This document shows positions 42,933 to 51,488 of a stretch of 64,000 nt of DNA, one piece after another. Source of the DNA: Paenibacillus melissococcoides. Lineage in GTDB: Bacteria; Bacillota; Bacilli; Paenibacillales; Paenibacillaceae. A model generated the notes under the pieces. The model was given only the letters and a program-made list of their open reading frames with translations, was not told the DNA's origin and did no database searches. The stretch spans positions 186,001 through 250,000 of the forward strand of contig CALYLO010000006.1 of NCBI GenBank assembly GCA_944800085.1, written 5' to 3'. Both the position numbers and the translations under genes were made by a program. Numbering within the stretch: the first letter of the stretch is position 1; the number at the start of each line of letters is the position of its first letter.

Positions 42933-43616
42933 ATGAATACGAGATTTACGGAACAGGATCGTTCTATATTGCAGTCGTATGATTCGATGGTGGAAGGTTT
43001 GGCGGATTACTTGGGGGATGCCTCCGAAATCGTGCTTCACAGTCTGGAAGATTACCAGCATTCCGTTATCAAGATTGCGAACGGGCATCACACGGGAAGG
43101 GAAGTGGGAGCGCCGATCACCAATCTGGCGCTGCAAATGCTGCAAGAGATCGAACAGTCCAACTCGAAGCAGGCGATCAGCTATTTTACGAGAAGCAAGA
43201 ACAATCGTCTGATGAAATCGAGCACGATCGCGATACGGGGCGAGGCCGGGAAAATTATCGGGCTGCTCTGCATCAACATGAATCTGGACGAACCGTTTTC
43301 CCAGGTGCTGCAAGCCTTCGTGCCGCATCCGGATATGGAATTGGAATCGAGGGGGCAGCAGGAGCATTTTGCCTCTTCCGTCGAGGACATGATCCAGGAA
43401 ACGATCGAACGGACGATTGAAGCGGTTGACGCTTCCCCCGATATCTCGTATGCGAACCGGAACAAGCATATTATCGGCCTCTTGCATGATCGGGGCGTGT
43501 TCAATATGAGGGACGCGGTCACGATTGTCGCGAACGCGCTCAAGATTACGAAGCATACGGTGTATTTGCATCTGCGCAATCATACGTCGAAAAGTGAAAA
43601 GAAAGCCAGCAATTAA
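42933..43616 (+). CDS. YheO/DauR-like transcriptional regulator
   Basis: A 227-residue regulator; ATG at 42933 after AAGGAAGG. Residues ~10-120 match the YheO-like PAS domain (LADYLGDASEIVLHSLEDYQ, then SVIKIANGHHTGREVG and ITNLAL), which senses a small ligand. The C-terminal ~60 residues hold a helix-turn-helix (IIGLLHDRGVFNMRDAVTIV, ANALKITKHTVYLHLRN). DauR-type members control D-arginine use and others control amino-acid catabolism. Divergent from the permease-serine dehydratase operon and probably its regulator. Confidence 0.85.
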   Translation: MNTRFTEQDRSILQSYDSMVEGLADYLGDASEIVLHSLEDYQHSVIKIANGHHTGREVGAPITNLALQMLQEIEQSNSKQAISYFTRSKNNRLMKSSTIAIRGEAGKIIGLLCINMNLDEPFSQVLQAFVPHPDMELESRGQQEHFASSVEDMIQETIERTIEAVDASPDISYANRNKHIIGLLHDRGVFNMRDAVTIVANALKITKHTVYLHLRNHTSKSEKKASN

Positions 43617-43648
43617 GTGGGAAGGGGAGGAATCTCCCGCCATGGATC

Positions 43649-43684
43649 AAGAGCTTCAGCACGGAAATGCTGAGGCTCTTTTTT
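43649..43684 (+). terminator. Terminator after YheO-like regulator
   Basis: AAGAGCTTCAGCA pairs with TGCTGAGGCTCTT, followed by TTTTTT. Confidence 0.9.
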
Positions 43685-43832
43685 GTTGCTGTGAAGACCG
43701 CTGTGCCTGTTATAAATGTAAAATATCACTTTACTTTCTGGTTAAAAATACATATTATTTATGATAGACATAATTAGATTTAATTGGGATTTATATAAAT
43801 ATATAACAAATGAATCTGCAGGGGGTAGCACT

Positions 43833-44396
43833 ATGCTGAGGGAAAGATACGAGCGTGATGAGCTTTTCTTCCATGAATTATGTGATGCCTATTTCAAGCC
43901 AGTCTATAAATATTGCAGGAAATTGGCAAATTCGCAAACAGGGCTGATGGACTTCGCCGATGAATGTACGCAAAATACCTTTCTGGAAGCGAGAAAGCAA
44001 ATTTCCAAGTTAAAAAATCACCCGAATGTGGAAGGATGGCTATTCACTACGGCGAGAAATTTTGTTAATCTTTCATTTCGAGCGATGTACCTGAAAAACA
44101 AGTATGAAGTTTTCATGTCAGATGACATCAATGACCGCTTAGAATCGAGGAATAATGAGATCGATCAGATTATTGAAAACGCTGTCGATGTGGATGATTT
44201 ATATCAAGAAGTGTTAATGAACTTGAGTACAAGCGAATACGAACTGTATGCGGATTATTATATGAAGAAAATGTCAATCGCGGATTTGGCTCGCAAATAT
44301 AATGTTTCGGCTAACGCGATTACGACAAGAATTTACCGGATTAATAAAAAAATCAGGAGCATTGTTCAGACGCTTGTCGTAAGTCTTGATCTTTGA
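43833..44396 (+). CDS. Orphan ECF-like sigma factor
   Basis: A 187-residue sigma-70 family protein, ATG at 43833 with CAGGGGGTAG upstream. Region 2 is at residues ~15-85 (YFKPVYKYCRKLANSQTGLM, DECTQNTFLEARKQISKL, VEGWLFTTARNFVNLSFR) and region 4 at ~130-180 (ELYADYYMKKMSIADLARKY, NVSANAITTRIYRINKKI). The DNA is much more AT-rich than the neighbouring serine operon. No anti-sigma factor gene lies beside it; the next gene is convergent. Control target unknown. Confidence 0.83.
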   Translation: MLRERYERDELFFHELCDAYFKPVYKYCRKLANSQTGLMDFADECTQNTFLEARKQISKLKNHPNVEGWLFTTARNFVNLSFRAMYLKNKYEVFMSDDINDRLESRNNEIDQIIENAVDVDDLYQEVLMNLSTSEYELYADYYMKKMSIADLARKYNVSANAITTRIYRINKKIRSIVQTLVVSLDL

Positions 44397-44443
44397 TAGA
44401 GCCCTGCAAATCATCAATCCGCCGCTGTTGAGGGGATATAATC

Positions 44444-44479
44444 GTTCAATCGCAATGGGCAGCCCCATTGCGATTGAAC
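44444..44479. terminator. Bidirectional terminator
   Basis: GTTCAATCGCAATGGG pairs with CCCATTGCGATTGAAC over a four-base loop, between the convergent sigma factor and SH3-protein genes. Confidence 0.92.
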
Positions 44480-44485
44480 ATGGAA

Positions 44486-44848
44486 TCATCCGATTTCGGT
44501 CAAATAATTGACTGCAACCCAACCAGAAGTATTATGTTTGTAGCTGTAGACATTGATCCAGTAATAGCCGTCCGCGTATATCGGATCTTGACGGCCCCCG
44601 TTCACCATATCGCCCTTATATAGCAAGCCGATCGTTGTCCCGGATAAGGAAGGCTTGGTTCGCAATCTAACCCCATCTGCCTTTACTTCATACGTGGCAC
44701 TGAAAAGGACAATTCCGTTTTCGGCTGTCACGGCTTGATGCTGATTATTCACATTGGCTTGAACCTTATTCTCCGCAGCATATGCTCCTTGACTCATAAC
44801 GGCCGTACTAGCGATTGCCAACGACAAGATTGCAACTTTTTTGAACAT
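44486..44848 (-). CDS. Secreted SH3-domain (SH3b) protein
   Basis: A 120-residue protein with start ATG after AAAAAGGAG. Residues 1-25 are a signal peptide (MFKKVAILSLAIASTAVMSQ, GAYAA). Residues ~52-118 form one bacterial SH3 domain: YEVKADGVRLRTKPSLSGTT, IGLLYKGDMVNGG, YYWINVYSYKHNTSGWVAVN, ending YLTEIG. SH3b domains bind peptidoglycan cross-bridges. There is no enzyme domain, so it may be a wall-binding modulator or a secreted competitor factor. The adjacent sigma factor is convergent, and co-regulation is not shown. Confidence 0.85.
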   Translation of the reverse strand: MFKKVAILSLAIASTAVMSQGAYAAENKVQANVNNQHQAVTAENGIVLFSATYEVKADGVRLRTKPSLSGTTIGLLYKGDMVNGGRQDPIYADGYYWINVYSYKHNTSGWVAVNYLTEIG

Positions 44849-45265
44849 TTGAATAACAGCTCCTTTTTATGATAGTGGCCTTTATATTCTACGAAGGGTA
44901 AAGTCTAACTCTTTCGTGGAATTAGGATGATATATACCCTTCATCTATTACATTGCTTATAAATTCCTGGATTACATAAAATTTGTGAACAATTTTCAAA
45001 ATAAGGGATTGTTTATCGCGAGGTGCTGCTTTTTATAGGGAGGGGAGGTCTTTTTATATTTCCAAGATTATGAACTGGGGATATACTTAGGGGGAAGAAT
45101 CGTCGGCGAACCGTGTGGAGTACTGCATGAAAGATGAAGATGCCGAGTTTGAGGATTATAAAAGCTTGAGGATCAGGTTATGAATATAAGAAAAAAATGA
45201 TTTGCATTTCTATTACGTGATATGCAAGTCCTGATGGAAAATGGCAAAGGATTGAAAGTGAAAAG
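44849..45265. other. AT-rich gap with possible gene remnant
   Basis: Contains the SH3 gene's promoter region. A short open stretch at about 45127-45180 (MKDEDAEFEDYKSLRIRL) has no ribosome-binding site and looks like a remnant or chance. Nothing else is supported. Confidence 0.4.
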
Positions 45266-45517
45266 ATGAAGAAGATACTTTTCGAACTGGTAGATGAAGT
45301 GACAGATGAAAAATCCTTTCTGCACTTTATGAATGAACTTCGAAAGGACCGGTCAAACCACAAAGAAGAGTGGGAGAATGAATCGATAGATGCCTTTCTG
45401 GAAGCCGCTTATGAATGGGGGTTGACGTCAATCGACGGTCTCTCCTACTATAACAAACCCGATAATCCTTGGAAGAGGTGTGCTCAGATCCTGTATATGG
45501 GAAAGATTTATGAGTAG
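45266..45517 (+). CDS. DUF7660-like small protein, 83 residues
   Basis: ATG follows AAAGTGAAAAG. The sequence pattern fits the DUF7660 type: DEVTDEKSFLHFMNELRKDR, then EEWENESIDAFLEAAYEWG, DNPWKRCAQILYMGKIYE. This group is often found beside immunity-like and toxin-related genes, but its function is not established. The following gene encodes an immunity-like DUF2314/DUF2185 protein, consistent with an accessory cassette. Confidence 0.6.
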   Translation: MKKILFELVDEVTDEKSFLHFMNELRKDRSNHKEEWENESIDAFLEAAYEWGLTSIDGLSYYNKPDNPWKRCAQILYMGKIYE

Positions 45518-45599
45518 GCCTGAAAAAGGGAGAAGTGTATCCAGGAATCTGGAGCACTTCAATATTGCGCAGATCTCTACAATAAAAAAAGCGAGGATT

Positions 45600-46235
45600 A
45601 TGATGACTTGGTGTCTCGACAGCGCTGTGGAAAGAAATAAAAAGGCCCCTTACACCTTCTATATTCCAAGCCCTGCCGTAATTGAAATGCTTCAAAAGGG
45701 CGACAAAGTCAAACTCATTTTTGTATCGACGGAACAGGAAGATGAGTATACTTGCGAACGAATGTGGGTCGAAATTGCAAAATTGGAGGGTGAATATTTT
45801 ATCGGTGAATTACTAAACCATCCAGTCAAACTTACCAATTTAGAGCTCGGTCAAACCGTGAGTTTTTCAAAAGAACATATTTCTGATACCGAGTATAGAG
45901 ACCCGGAGGAACATAAATGGGATTACTATTTCGATAGTAAGATCATTGTAAGCAATGATGTTCTCGAAAGAGAGGAATTCAATTTCTTGTTAAGGGATTA
46001 TCCTAGAGACGATGAAGATACGGGATGGACCGTATTTAGTGGTTATGAAGATGACGAGTATGTGAATGACCCCGATAACCTGCAGGTTATTTCCATTGGC
46101 GCCATTTTGAATATGGATGATTCCGTTTTAGCGTTTATCCAAGATGAACCCCAATGTGCCTATGATCGCCATCAAGAAACAGGGAAGTTTGTGAAAATTC
46201 ATGATTTTGCTTGGGATGATTATCACAACGGATGA
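45600..46235 (+). CDS. DUF2314/DUF2185 immunity-like protein
   Basis: ATG at 45600 follows GCGAGG; the frame is open further upstream, so the start is uncertain (211 residues from this ATG). N-terminal ~110 residues match DUF2314 (GDKVKLIFVSTEQEDEYTCE, then RMWVEIAKLEGEYFIGELLN and LELGQTVSFSKEHISD). C-terminal part matches DUF2185 (Imm33-like): IIVSNDVLEREEFNFLLRDY, DEDTGWTVFSGYEDDEYVND, DDSVLAFIQDEPQCAYDRH. DUF2185 proteins are predicted immunity proteins to polymorphic toxins. No toxin gene is present in this window. Confidence 0.7.
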   Translation: MMTWCLDSAVERNKKAPYTFYIPSPAVIEMLQKGDKVKLIFVSTEQEDEYTCERMWVEIAKLEGEYFIGELLNHPVKLTNLELGQTVSFSKEHISDTEYRDPEEHKWDYYFDSKIIVSNDVLEREEFNFLLRDYPRDDEDTGWTVFSGYEDDEYVNDPDNLQVISIGAILNMDDSVLAFIQDEPQCAYDRHQETGKFVKIHDFAWDDYHNG

Positions 46236-46278
46236 GATCACATTGCGATGATAAGATCCCTGGAAAGGAAGAGAAGCG

Positions 46279-46943
46279 TTGGCTCATCTTATTCGAGATA
46301 TTGATTGGATGGAAATCAGCAGCGAGGCACATTCACTGCTTCAGCCAGAGGACTCATGCATCACCATTCTTCCCATGAAGTCCGGTCTGGAAGCAGAGGT
46401 AACGAGAATCAGCATAGGCGGGCTTCATTTTGTGCTCAAAGTATGGAATCAGGACTCCAAGCCAAATGTTCATGCTCAGTATAAGCTGTTAGAAGCTCTT
46501 TACCGCCGGGGGCTGCCCGTTTCCCAACCTTATGGTTGGGGGCTTGATCGAGATGAGAATCCGACATTATTAACCAGCTTTGACGGAAGTCCTATCGAGA
46601 AAGCAAATCAGCCTTTGTTTAAATCGCTTACAATGTAAGCGGAGGGGAAGTAAACCATAATCGATTGGACAAACGGGCAGCTTGGCGACCCCAGATACGA
46701 TCTTGCCTGGTCAATGGTTCTGATCAAGATATATGTAGGCATGAGGCCAAGTTCCCATTATCTGTCTGCATTGTAGCGGAAACTGCATATACACACGAGG
46801 AGCTGGAGCTGTTCGAGGCAATGGCTTGCTTACGATGGGTATTGCTTCACAGAGTGGCTTATTTGCCTACCCGAAAAGGCACGCTTTCAAGAGTAAGGAG
46901 CCTATTGAAAGGGAATTGGCATTTGAATGAGGATTTATTTTGA
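46279..46943 (+). pseudogene. Aminoglycoside/choline phosphotransferase-like gene with internal deletion and frameshift
   Basis: The first 119 codons (TTG 46279 after GGAAAGGAAGAG) read like the N-lobe of an APH-fold kinase (LHFVLKVWNQDS with the ATP Lys, then LLEALYRRGLPVSQPYGWGL). The frame stops at 46638. Same frame, past a second TAA, resumes at 46660 as IIDWTNGQLGDPRYDLAWSM, the metal-site region. The catalytic HGD loop between them is gone. A one-base shift near 46770 then leads into ETAYTHEELELFEAMACLRW and VLLHRVAYLPTRKG, the expected C-lobe. It is therefore a clear remnant; no active enzyme can be made. Confidence 0.82.
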
Positions 46944-47048
46944 TAAATGGAATCTTAAAAAAATTGATTCTTGGGCACCTTCCATTTTGGGAAGCCAAGA
47001 GACTTTAAGGTTAGTTTAGATCCGAGAAAATATGCATGTGGTAGCTAG

Positions 47049-47878
47049 GGCGTGTACGCAAACTATCGAAATAGCCAAATATCTGGTAAACTTATCCTAT
47101 GAGAAGACGATATGAGATACGAGATGACCAATGGGAACGACTCAAAGACCTCTTGCCACCGGAACGGAAACCACAGGGTGGACGTCCGGCAATCGATAAC
47201 CGAAAAATGTTCAATGCCATGCTTTGGGTGATTCGTTCTGGTGCGCCTTGGCGAGACTTGCCAGAGCATTATGGCTCCTGGAGCAGTGTCTACAGTCGTT
47301 TCCGCCGCTGGGAGAAAGCAGGCATCTTTGATCGAATGCTAGACGTTCTGGCTGCCAATCCCGATGACGAAAGTGTTATGCTCGATGCTTCCATCGTTCG
47401 TGTTCACCAACACGGCGCGGGGGCAAAAGGGGGCAGCAATTCCAAGCCATCGGACGATCACGCGGAGGATTAACCAGCAAGATTCATGCCGTTGTAGACG
47501 GCCTTGGCAATCCGCTACGCTTCGAAGTAACCGCAGGCAACATCAATGATTGTGTAACGGGTTATGAGATCCTGCAAACCCAAGACATACAAGGTAAACA
47601 TGTTTTGGCGGATCGCGGATACGATACCGATAAAATCATTGCGCTTTTGGAAGAGAAACTGGCCCATTCCGTCATTCCCAGTAAGAAGAATCGCACGATC
47701 CAACGTACAACCGACTGGTGGTTGTATAAAGAGCGTCATCTGGTCGAATGCCTGTTCAACAAACTCAAACATAATCGTCGGCTGGCAACTCGGTACGATA
47801 AATTGGCCTGTACTTTTGTTGCCTTCTTAAAGCTGGCCTCTTCCATGATCTGGTTGGCTTAAGGTTTGCATACACGCC
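47049..47878 (+). mobile_element. IS5-family element (IS427-like), 830 bases, with CTAG target duplication
   Basis: Terminal inverted repeats GGCGTGTA(C/T)GCAAAC are found at both ends with one mismatch, flanked by CTAG at 47045-47048 and 47879-47882. It encodes one transposase in two overlapping frames. Size and ends fit an intact element. Confidence 0.9.
47099..47862 (+). CDS. Transposase of IS5 family, two frames joined by -1 frameshift
   Basis: Frame A (47099-47473) begins RRRYEIRDDQWERLKDLLPP and contains the N-terminal DUF4096-like domain and first catalytic region (MLDASIVRVHQHGAGAKGG). Within it, AAAAGGGGG at about 47427 is a slippery run; moving back one base leads into frame B: IGRSRGGLTSKIHAVVDGLG, then HVLADRGYDTDKIIALLEEK with the second Asp, and LVECLFNKLKHNRRLATRYD with the catalytic Glu region. 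Frame B alone has no start. Programmed -1 frameshifting at such runs is standard in this IS group, so the gene is probably functional. Confidence 0.88.
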
Positions 47879-47934
47879 CTAGGATCCACTTTGAAAATTC
47901 TAAAAATAATATTTGAAAATAGAGGTTTTACTAC

Positions 47935-48639
47935 ATGAACGACGAGTTGAAAGAAGTTATCATTGGTATAACCAAAGCTGCTGTATCAGAACTGCCCTGC
48001 GGTGGAATCATCAACGGGCTGCTGGAAATCAGAGGAAAGATCGCTCAAAGAAGAATAAATAATTTTATAGAGAGGTTTTTAGATTACTTGCAGGGTGTGG
48101 GACTTACCTTAAATACAGATATTTTTACGTCCGAAGATTTTAATGATATGTGTATGGCGATAATTAAACGTGTTGTTGAAACTAAAAGTGAACATAAATT
48201 AATGATCTTTAGAAATATAATGGTTTCGAGTACATCTGCTACTTATCATTCAGATTTTAATGAGACATTTTTAGATCTGGTTATGAGATTGGATTTTCTA
48301 GAAATAGAAATTTTAAGAATGTTTGAGCATACCGGAAGAACAGGGAACTTGGATGTCGGTGAAAACGAGGGTGCTCTCGTTATGGTAAAGAGTGCATCGT
48401 ATAAAGATAAAATTATTGAAAAAATAAAAGAAGAATCAGCACACTTGTCTACTATTGAAGCTCTTGGTAAGTATGAATTTTACATTTGTGATCTTATATC
48501 TAAAGCATTACTTGTAGATAGTAAAACAGTAGGGAACTCATATGGGAACTTAGAAAAAGAGGGATTAACGGTTCTCTATATAACTGACTTTGGAAAGGAA
48601 TTTTTGAGATTTATAAGAGAGCCGAAGATGGTTCGTTAA
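47935..48639 (+). CDS. Unknown helical protein, 234 residues
   Basis: The start ATG lies in ACTACATGAACGACG and has only a weak ribosome-binding site (AGAGG 13 bases upstream). The product is soluble and almost all helical: KEVIIGITKAAVSELPCGGI, then INNFIERFLDYLQGVG and CMAIIKRVVETKSEHKLMIF, then a C-terminal winged-helix-like part (ALLVDSKTVGNSYGNLEKEG, LTVLYITDFGKEFLRFI). The pattern of a helical body, a KSEHKLMIFRNI-type core and a terminal winged-helix-like tail is shared by uncharacterised phage-related and defence-island proteins. The gene is strongly AT-rich and sits directly beside an IS5 element, indicating transfer. No named family recognised. Confidence 0.6.
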   Translation: MNDELKEVIIGITKAAVSELPCGGIINGLLEIRGKIAQRRINNFIERFLDYLQGVGLTLNTDIFTSEDFNDMCMAIIKRVVETKSEHKLMIFRNIMVSSTSATYHSDFNETFLDLVMRLDFLEIEILRMFEHTGRTGNLDVGENEGALVMVKSASYKDKIIEKIKEESAHLSTIEALGKYEFYICDLISKALLVDSKTVGNSYGNLEKEGLTVLYITDFGKEFLRFIREPKMVR

Positions 48640-48807
48640 GGCAAGGCTTGGGAAAGACCCCATCATAGCTTTCATTTCCTCCCGAACACATTTGTCTCCA
48701 TTCCCCCCGACATGTTAGGATATCCAATAATGTAGGACATGCTTCTGAAGCAAGGCTCCCAAGGCTGGTATGGGGGCGCTGCTCCAAAAAAGATGTGAGG
48801 TCATCAT

Positions 48808-49485
48808 ATGTCAAGAACGATATTGATTGTGGAAGACGAGCATATTTTGCGGGAAATTATGAAGGATTATTTTTTGAATGAAGGGTATGAAGTACTGGAA
48901 GCGAGCGACGGGAAGCAGGCGCTTGCGCTATTTCATGAGCATGAAGTCCATTTGATTATTCTGGATATCATGCTGCCTGAGTTGGACGGATGGTCGGTAT
49001 GCCAGCGCATCCGCAAGGCGTCGAATGTTCCGATTATTATGTTGACCGCGCGTGAGGATGAGGATGATACGCTGCTCGGGTTCGAGCTCGGCGCGGATGA
49101 CTATGTAACGAAGCCGTACAGTCCTCCCATCTTGCTGGCCCGGGCGAAGCGGCTGCTGGAAAGCCGGCATACCCCCGAGAAGGAGGCCGACTCCTTATCC
49201 GGCGGCGGCATTACGGTTCATTTCCCATCCCGAACGGTGACGATAGACGGGAAGAATTGCAGCTTGACGCATACCGAATTTGAAATATTGGCGTATCTGA
49301 TGAAAAACAAAGGGCTCATCATCACGAGAGACCAGTTGATTACGAAAATATGGGGCTATGACTTCGTCGGGGACGATCGCACGGTCAACAGTCATATTCG
49401 CAATCTGCGTTCCAAGCTGGGGGAACATGCCAAGTCCATTGTCACCGTCGTTCGTTCGGGCTATAAATTCGAGGATCAGCCATGA
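48808..49485 (+). CDS. Response regulator, OmpR/PhoB family
   Basis: A 225-residue regulator. Receiver domain residues 1-118: phospho-acceptor Asp in LIILDIMLPELDGW, acidic pair VEDE, Thr in IIMLTARED and Lys in DYVTKPYSP. The winged-helix output domain spans ~130-222 (LTHTEFEILAYLMKNKGLII, TVNSHIRNLRSKLGEH). It overlaps the kinase gene by four bases. The downstream surface-glycan genes may be part of its regulon (inference). Confidence 0.93.
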   Translation: MSRTILIVEDEHILREIMKDYFLNEGYEVLEASDGKQALALFHEHEVHLIILDIMLPELDGWSVCQRIRKASNVPIIMLTAREDEDDTLLGFELGADDYVTKPYSPPILLARAKRLLESRHTPEKEADSLSGGGITVHFPSRTVTIDGKNCSLTHTEFEILAYLMKNKGLIITRDQLITKIWGYDFVGDDRTVNSHIRNLRSKLGEHAKSIVTVVRSGYKFEDQP

Positions 49486-51305
49486 AAAAGGGCATCGTAT
49501 TCAAGCTGTTTCTATTAACGACCGCCTTATGCCTGTTCATCCTTGCGATCGTTTTTGTGGGACAAACCTTATTTTTCAAACAAATGTATGTGCACCAAAA
49601 GGTGGCCGGTGTAAAGTCTGCCCTGGAAGCCTATGAACAGGACTACCTGAAGCATGCCGGGAACGCACAGGCGATGGCCAGGCTTGAACAAGATTTTTAT
49701 CAAAAGCATGGCACCTGGATCGCGGCCTTGGACGCCATGGGCAATTTGCTGTATACCGATGATTTTCACATGGAGATCAGACTGGATCGTGTCGGCGGCA
49801 GCTCCGGCTTAGGCGGTACCACGCTTACCGTTCCGCTGTACACCGTCATGAAGGTCGAGGACTTCAGCAGCGACAATCCGTTTTTGGTTCCCTGGATTGA
49901 AGAGGGGGAGCGGATTGCGTTGGAAGGCCTAATCATGAACAATCAGCTCGCCGTGCAGCGGATGGGGCGAAGTGTCTCCAATCTGAGGGAGGAGAACCGT
50001 CTCGAAAACCATCAGATGGTGAACAAGGAATATGAAGTCGTCCCCCGGTTCGAGAATCCGGCGCAATATTTTGAAAAGTATCACTCTTTCCTTGAAAATG
50101 GCACGATTACGGCTATCCGGACACCGGAAGGAGCTGGCGTGTCACGCTATACGAACCATTTATTTCTGGACCGGATCAAAGCTTTTCAGGCGGATCTGCT
50201 GTACGGAGACTATGACAGCAGCGCGAATCCGAGTCAAATCATCGATTTTGAAGAAAATCATGTGAATTACAAAATCTTCGTGGATCGCATCGAAGATCGC
50301 AACGGGAAGGCCGCCTACCTGTTCGCGATGACGTCGCTGCAGCCGGTGAGCGAAGCCGCGGGGATGATGCAGGATTATTACGTGTATATCATCATCGCCA
50401 CGCTGCTGCTCGTGCTGCTGGCCTCGTTCTATTTCTCCCGCCGCATTGCCCGGCCGCTGCTGCGCATGAACGAGACGACGCAAAAAATGGCCGACCTGGA
50501 CTTTGCCGAGAAAATTCCGGTCACGACCAAGGATGAAATCGGCGAACTGTCCCGCAACATCAACGAGCTGTCCGGGCGGCTGCATTCCCATATCGCCCGG
50601 CTGGAGGAGGACATCGAGAAAGAAAAGCAGCTCGAGAATACGCGGAAGGAGTTTATTTCCGGGGTATCGCATGAATTGAAAACCCCGTTGAGCGTCATTC
50701 AAAGCTGCCTGTCCATTCTAAAGGACGGGGTGGCCAGCCATAAGCGGGATTATTATTTTGCGGCGATGGAGGATGAAGTGAGACGGATGGATGTGCTGAT
50801 CGCGGATATGCTGGAGCTGGCCAAATATGAGTCCGGCACGTACAAGATGGAGATGGAATCGTTCGATATCGCTGCTGTCCTGGAGCGAATGTGCGCGAAA
50901 TTCGCTTCCGAGATCGCGGGCAAGCAATTGCAGCTGCAAACTCATCTTCAGCCGTTCGAAGTCGTAGCCAATCAACGCCGGATCGAGCAGGTGATCGTCA
51001 ATTTCCTTACGAACGCGATTCGCTACACGCCCGAACGACAGGGCATTATCGTCTCGACCATGGAGGAGCGGGACACCATACAAATGTGCATCGAAAATAA
51101 AGGAGCCCATATTCCCGATGAGCAGTTGGAGAAAATATGGGACCGTTTCTATCGCGGCGAACCTTCCCGCGAACGCTCGACTGGAGGAACCGGGCTCGGT
51201 CTGGCGATCTCCAAGAAGATATTGGAGCTGCACGGGGTGCCCTATGGCGTAACCAATACGGCGGAAGGCGTGATGTTCTATTTCCACTTGCATAAAAAAA
51301 GGTAG
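49482..51305 (+). CDS. Sensor histidine kinase
   Basis: A 607-residue membrane kinase. First membrane helix at residues ~7-28 (FKLFLLTTALCLFILAIVFV), an extracellular sensor of ~260 residues with no recognised motif, second helix ~293-313 (YYVYIIIATLLLVLLASFYF), then HAMP (SRRIARPLLRMNETTQKMAD), HisKA with the phospho-His in ISGVSHELKTPLSV, and an ATPase domain with N box VNFLTNAIRYTP and GTGLGLAISKKILELHG. Paired with the preceding response regulator. A terminator follows. Confidence 0.92.
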   Translation: MKKGIVFKLFLLTTALCLFILAIVFVGQTLFFKQMYVHQKVAGVKSALEAYEQDYLKHAGNAQAMARLEQDFYQKHGTWIAALDAMGNLLYTDDFHMEIRLDRVGGSSGLGGTTLTVPLYTVMKVEDFSSDNPFLVPWIEEGERIALEGLIMNNQLAVQRMGRSVSNLREENRLENHQMVNKEYEVVPRFENPAQYFEKYHSFLENGTITAIRTPEGAGVSRYTNHLFLDRIKAFQADLLYGDYDSSANPSQIIDFEENHVNYKIFVDRIEDRNGKAAYLFAMTSLQPVSEAAGMMQDYYVYIIIATLLLVLLASFYFSRRIARPLLRMNETTQKMADLDFAEKIPVTTKDEIGELSRNINELSGRLHSHIARLEEDIEKEKQLENTRKEFISGVSHELKTPLSVIQSCLSILKDGVASHKRDYYFAAMEDEVRRMDVLIADMLELAKYESGTYKMEMESFDIAAVLERMCAKFASEIAGKQLQLQTHLQPFEVVANQRRIEQVIVNFLTNAIRYTPERQGIIVSTMEERDTIQMCIENKGAHIPDEQLEKIWDRFYRGEPSRERSTGGTGLGLAISKKILELHGVPYGVTNTAEGVMFYFHLHKKR

Positions 51306-51306
51306 A

Positions 51307-51337
51307 GAGTGCGGAACTTCGGTTCTGCGCTTTTTTT
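51307..51337 (+). terminator. Terminator after sensor kinase
   Basis: GAGTGCGGAAC pairs imperfectly with GTTCTGCGC around a TTCG loop and is followed by TTTTTTT. Confidence 0.85.
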
Positions 51338-51488
51338 CGTTCAACAACATGAAGCCGGATATTTTATCAAGCAATTTTTATGTCATCTGCATTTTATCTT
51401 TATCTCTCTCTATTAATCTGTTTTGTGTGAGAGGGGATGGATGGAATATGACAGCAAGACTACCTGAAAGGAAGAAAGGGAGAGGAAG

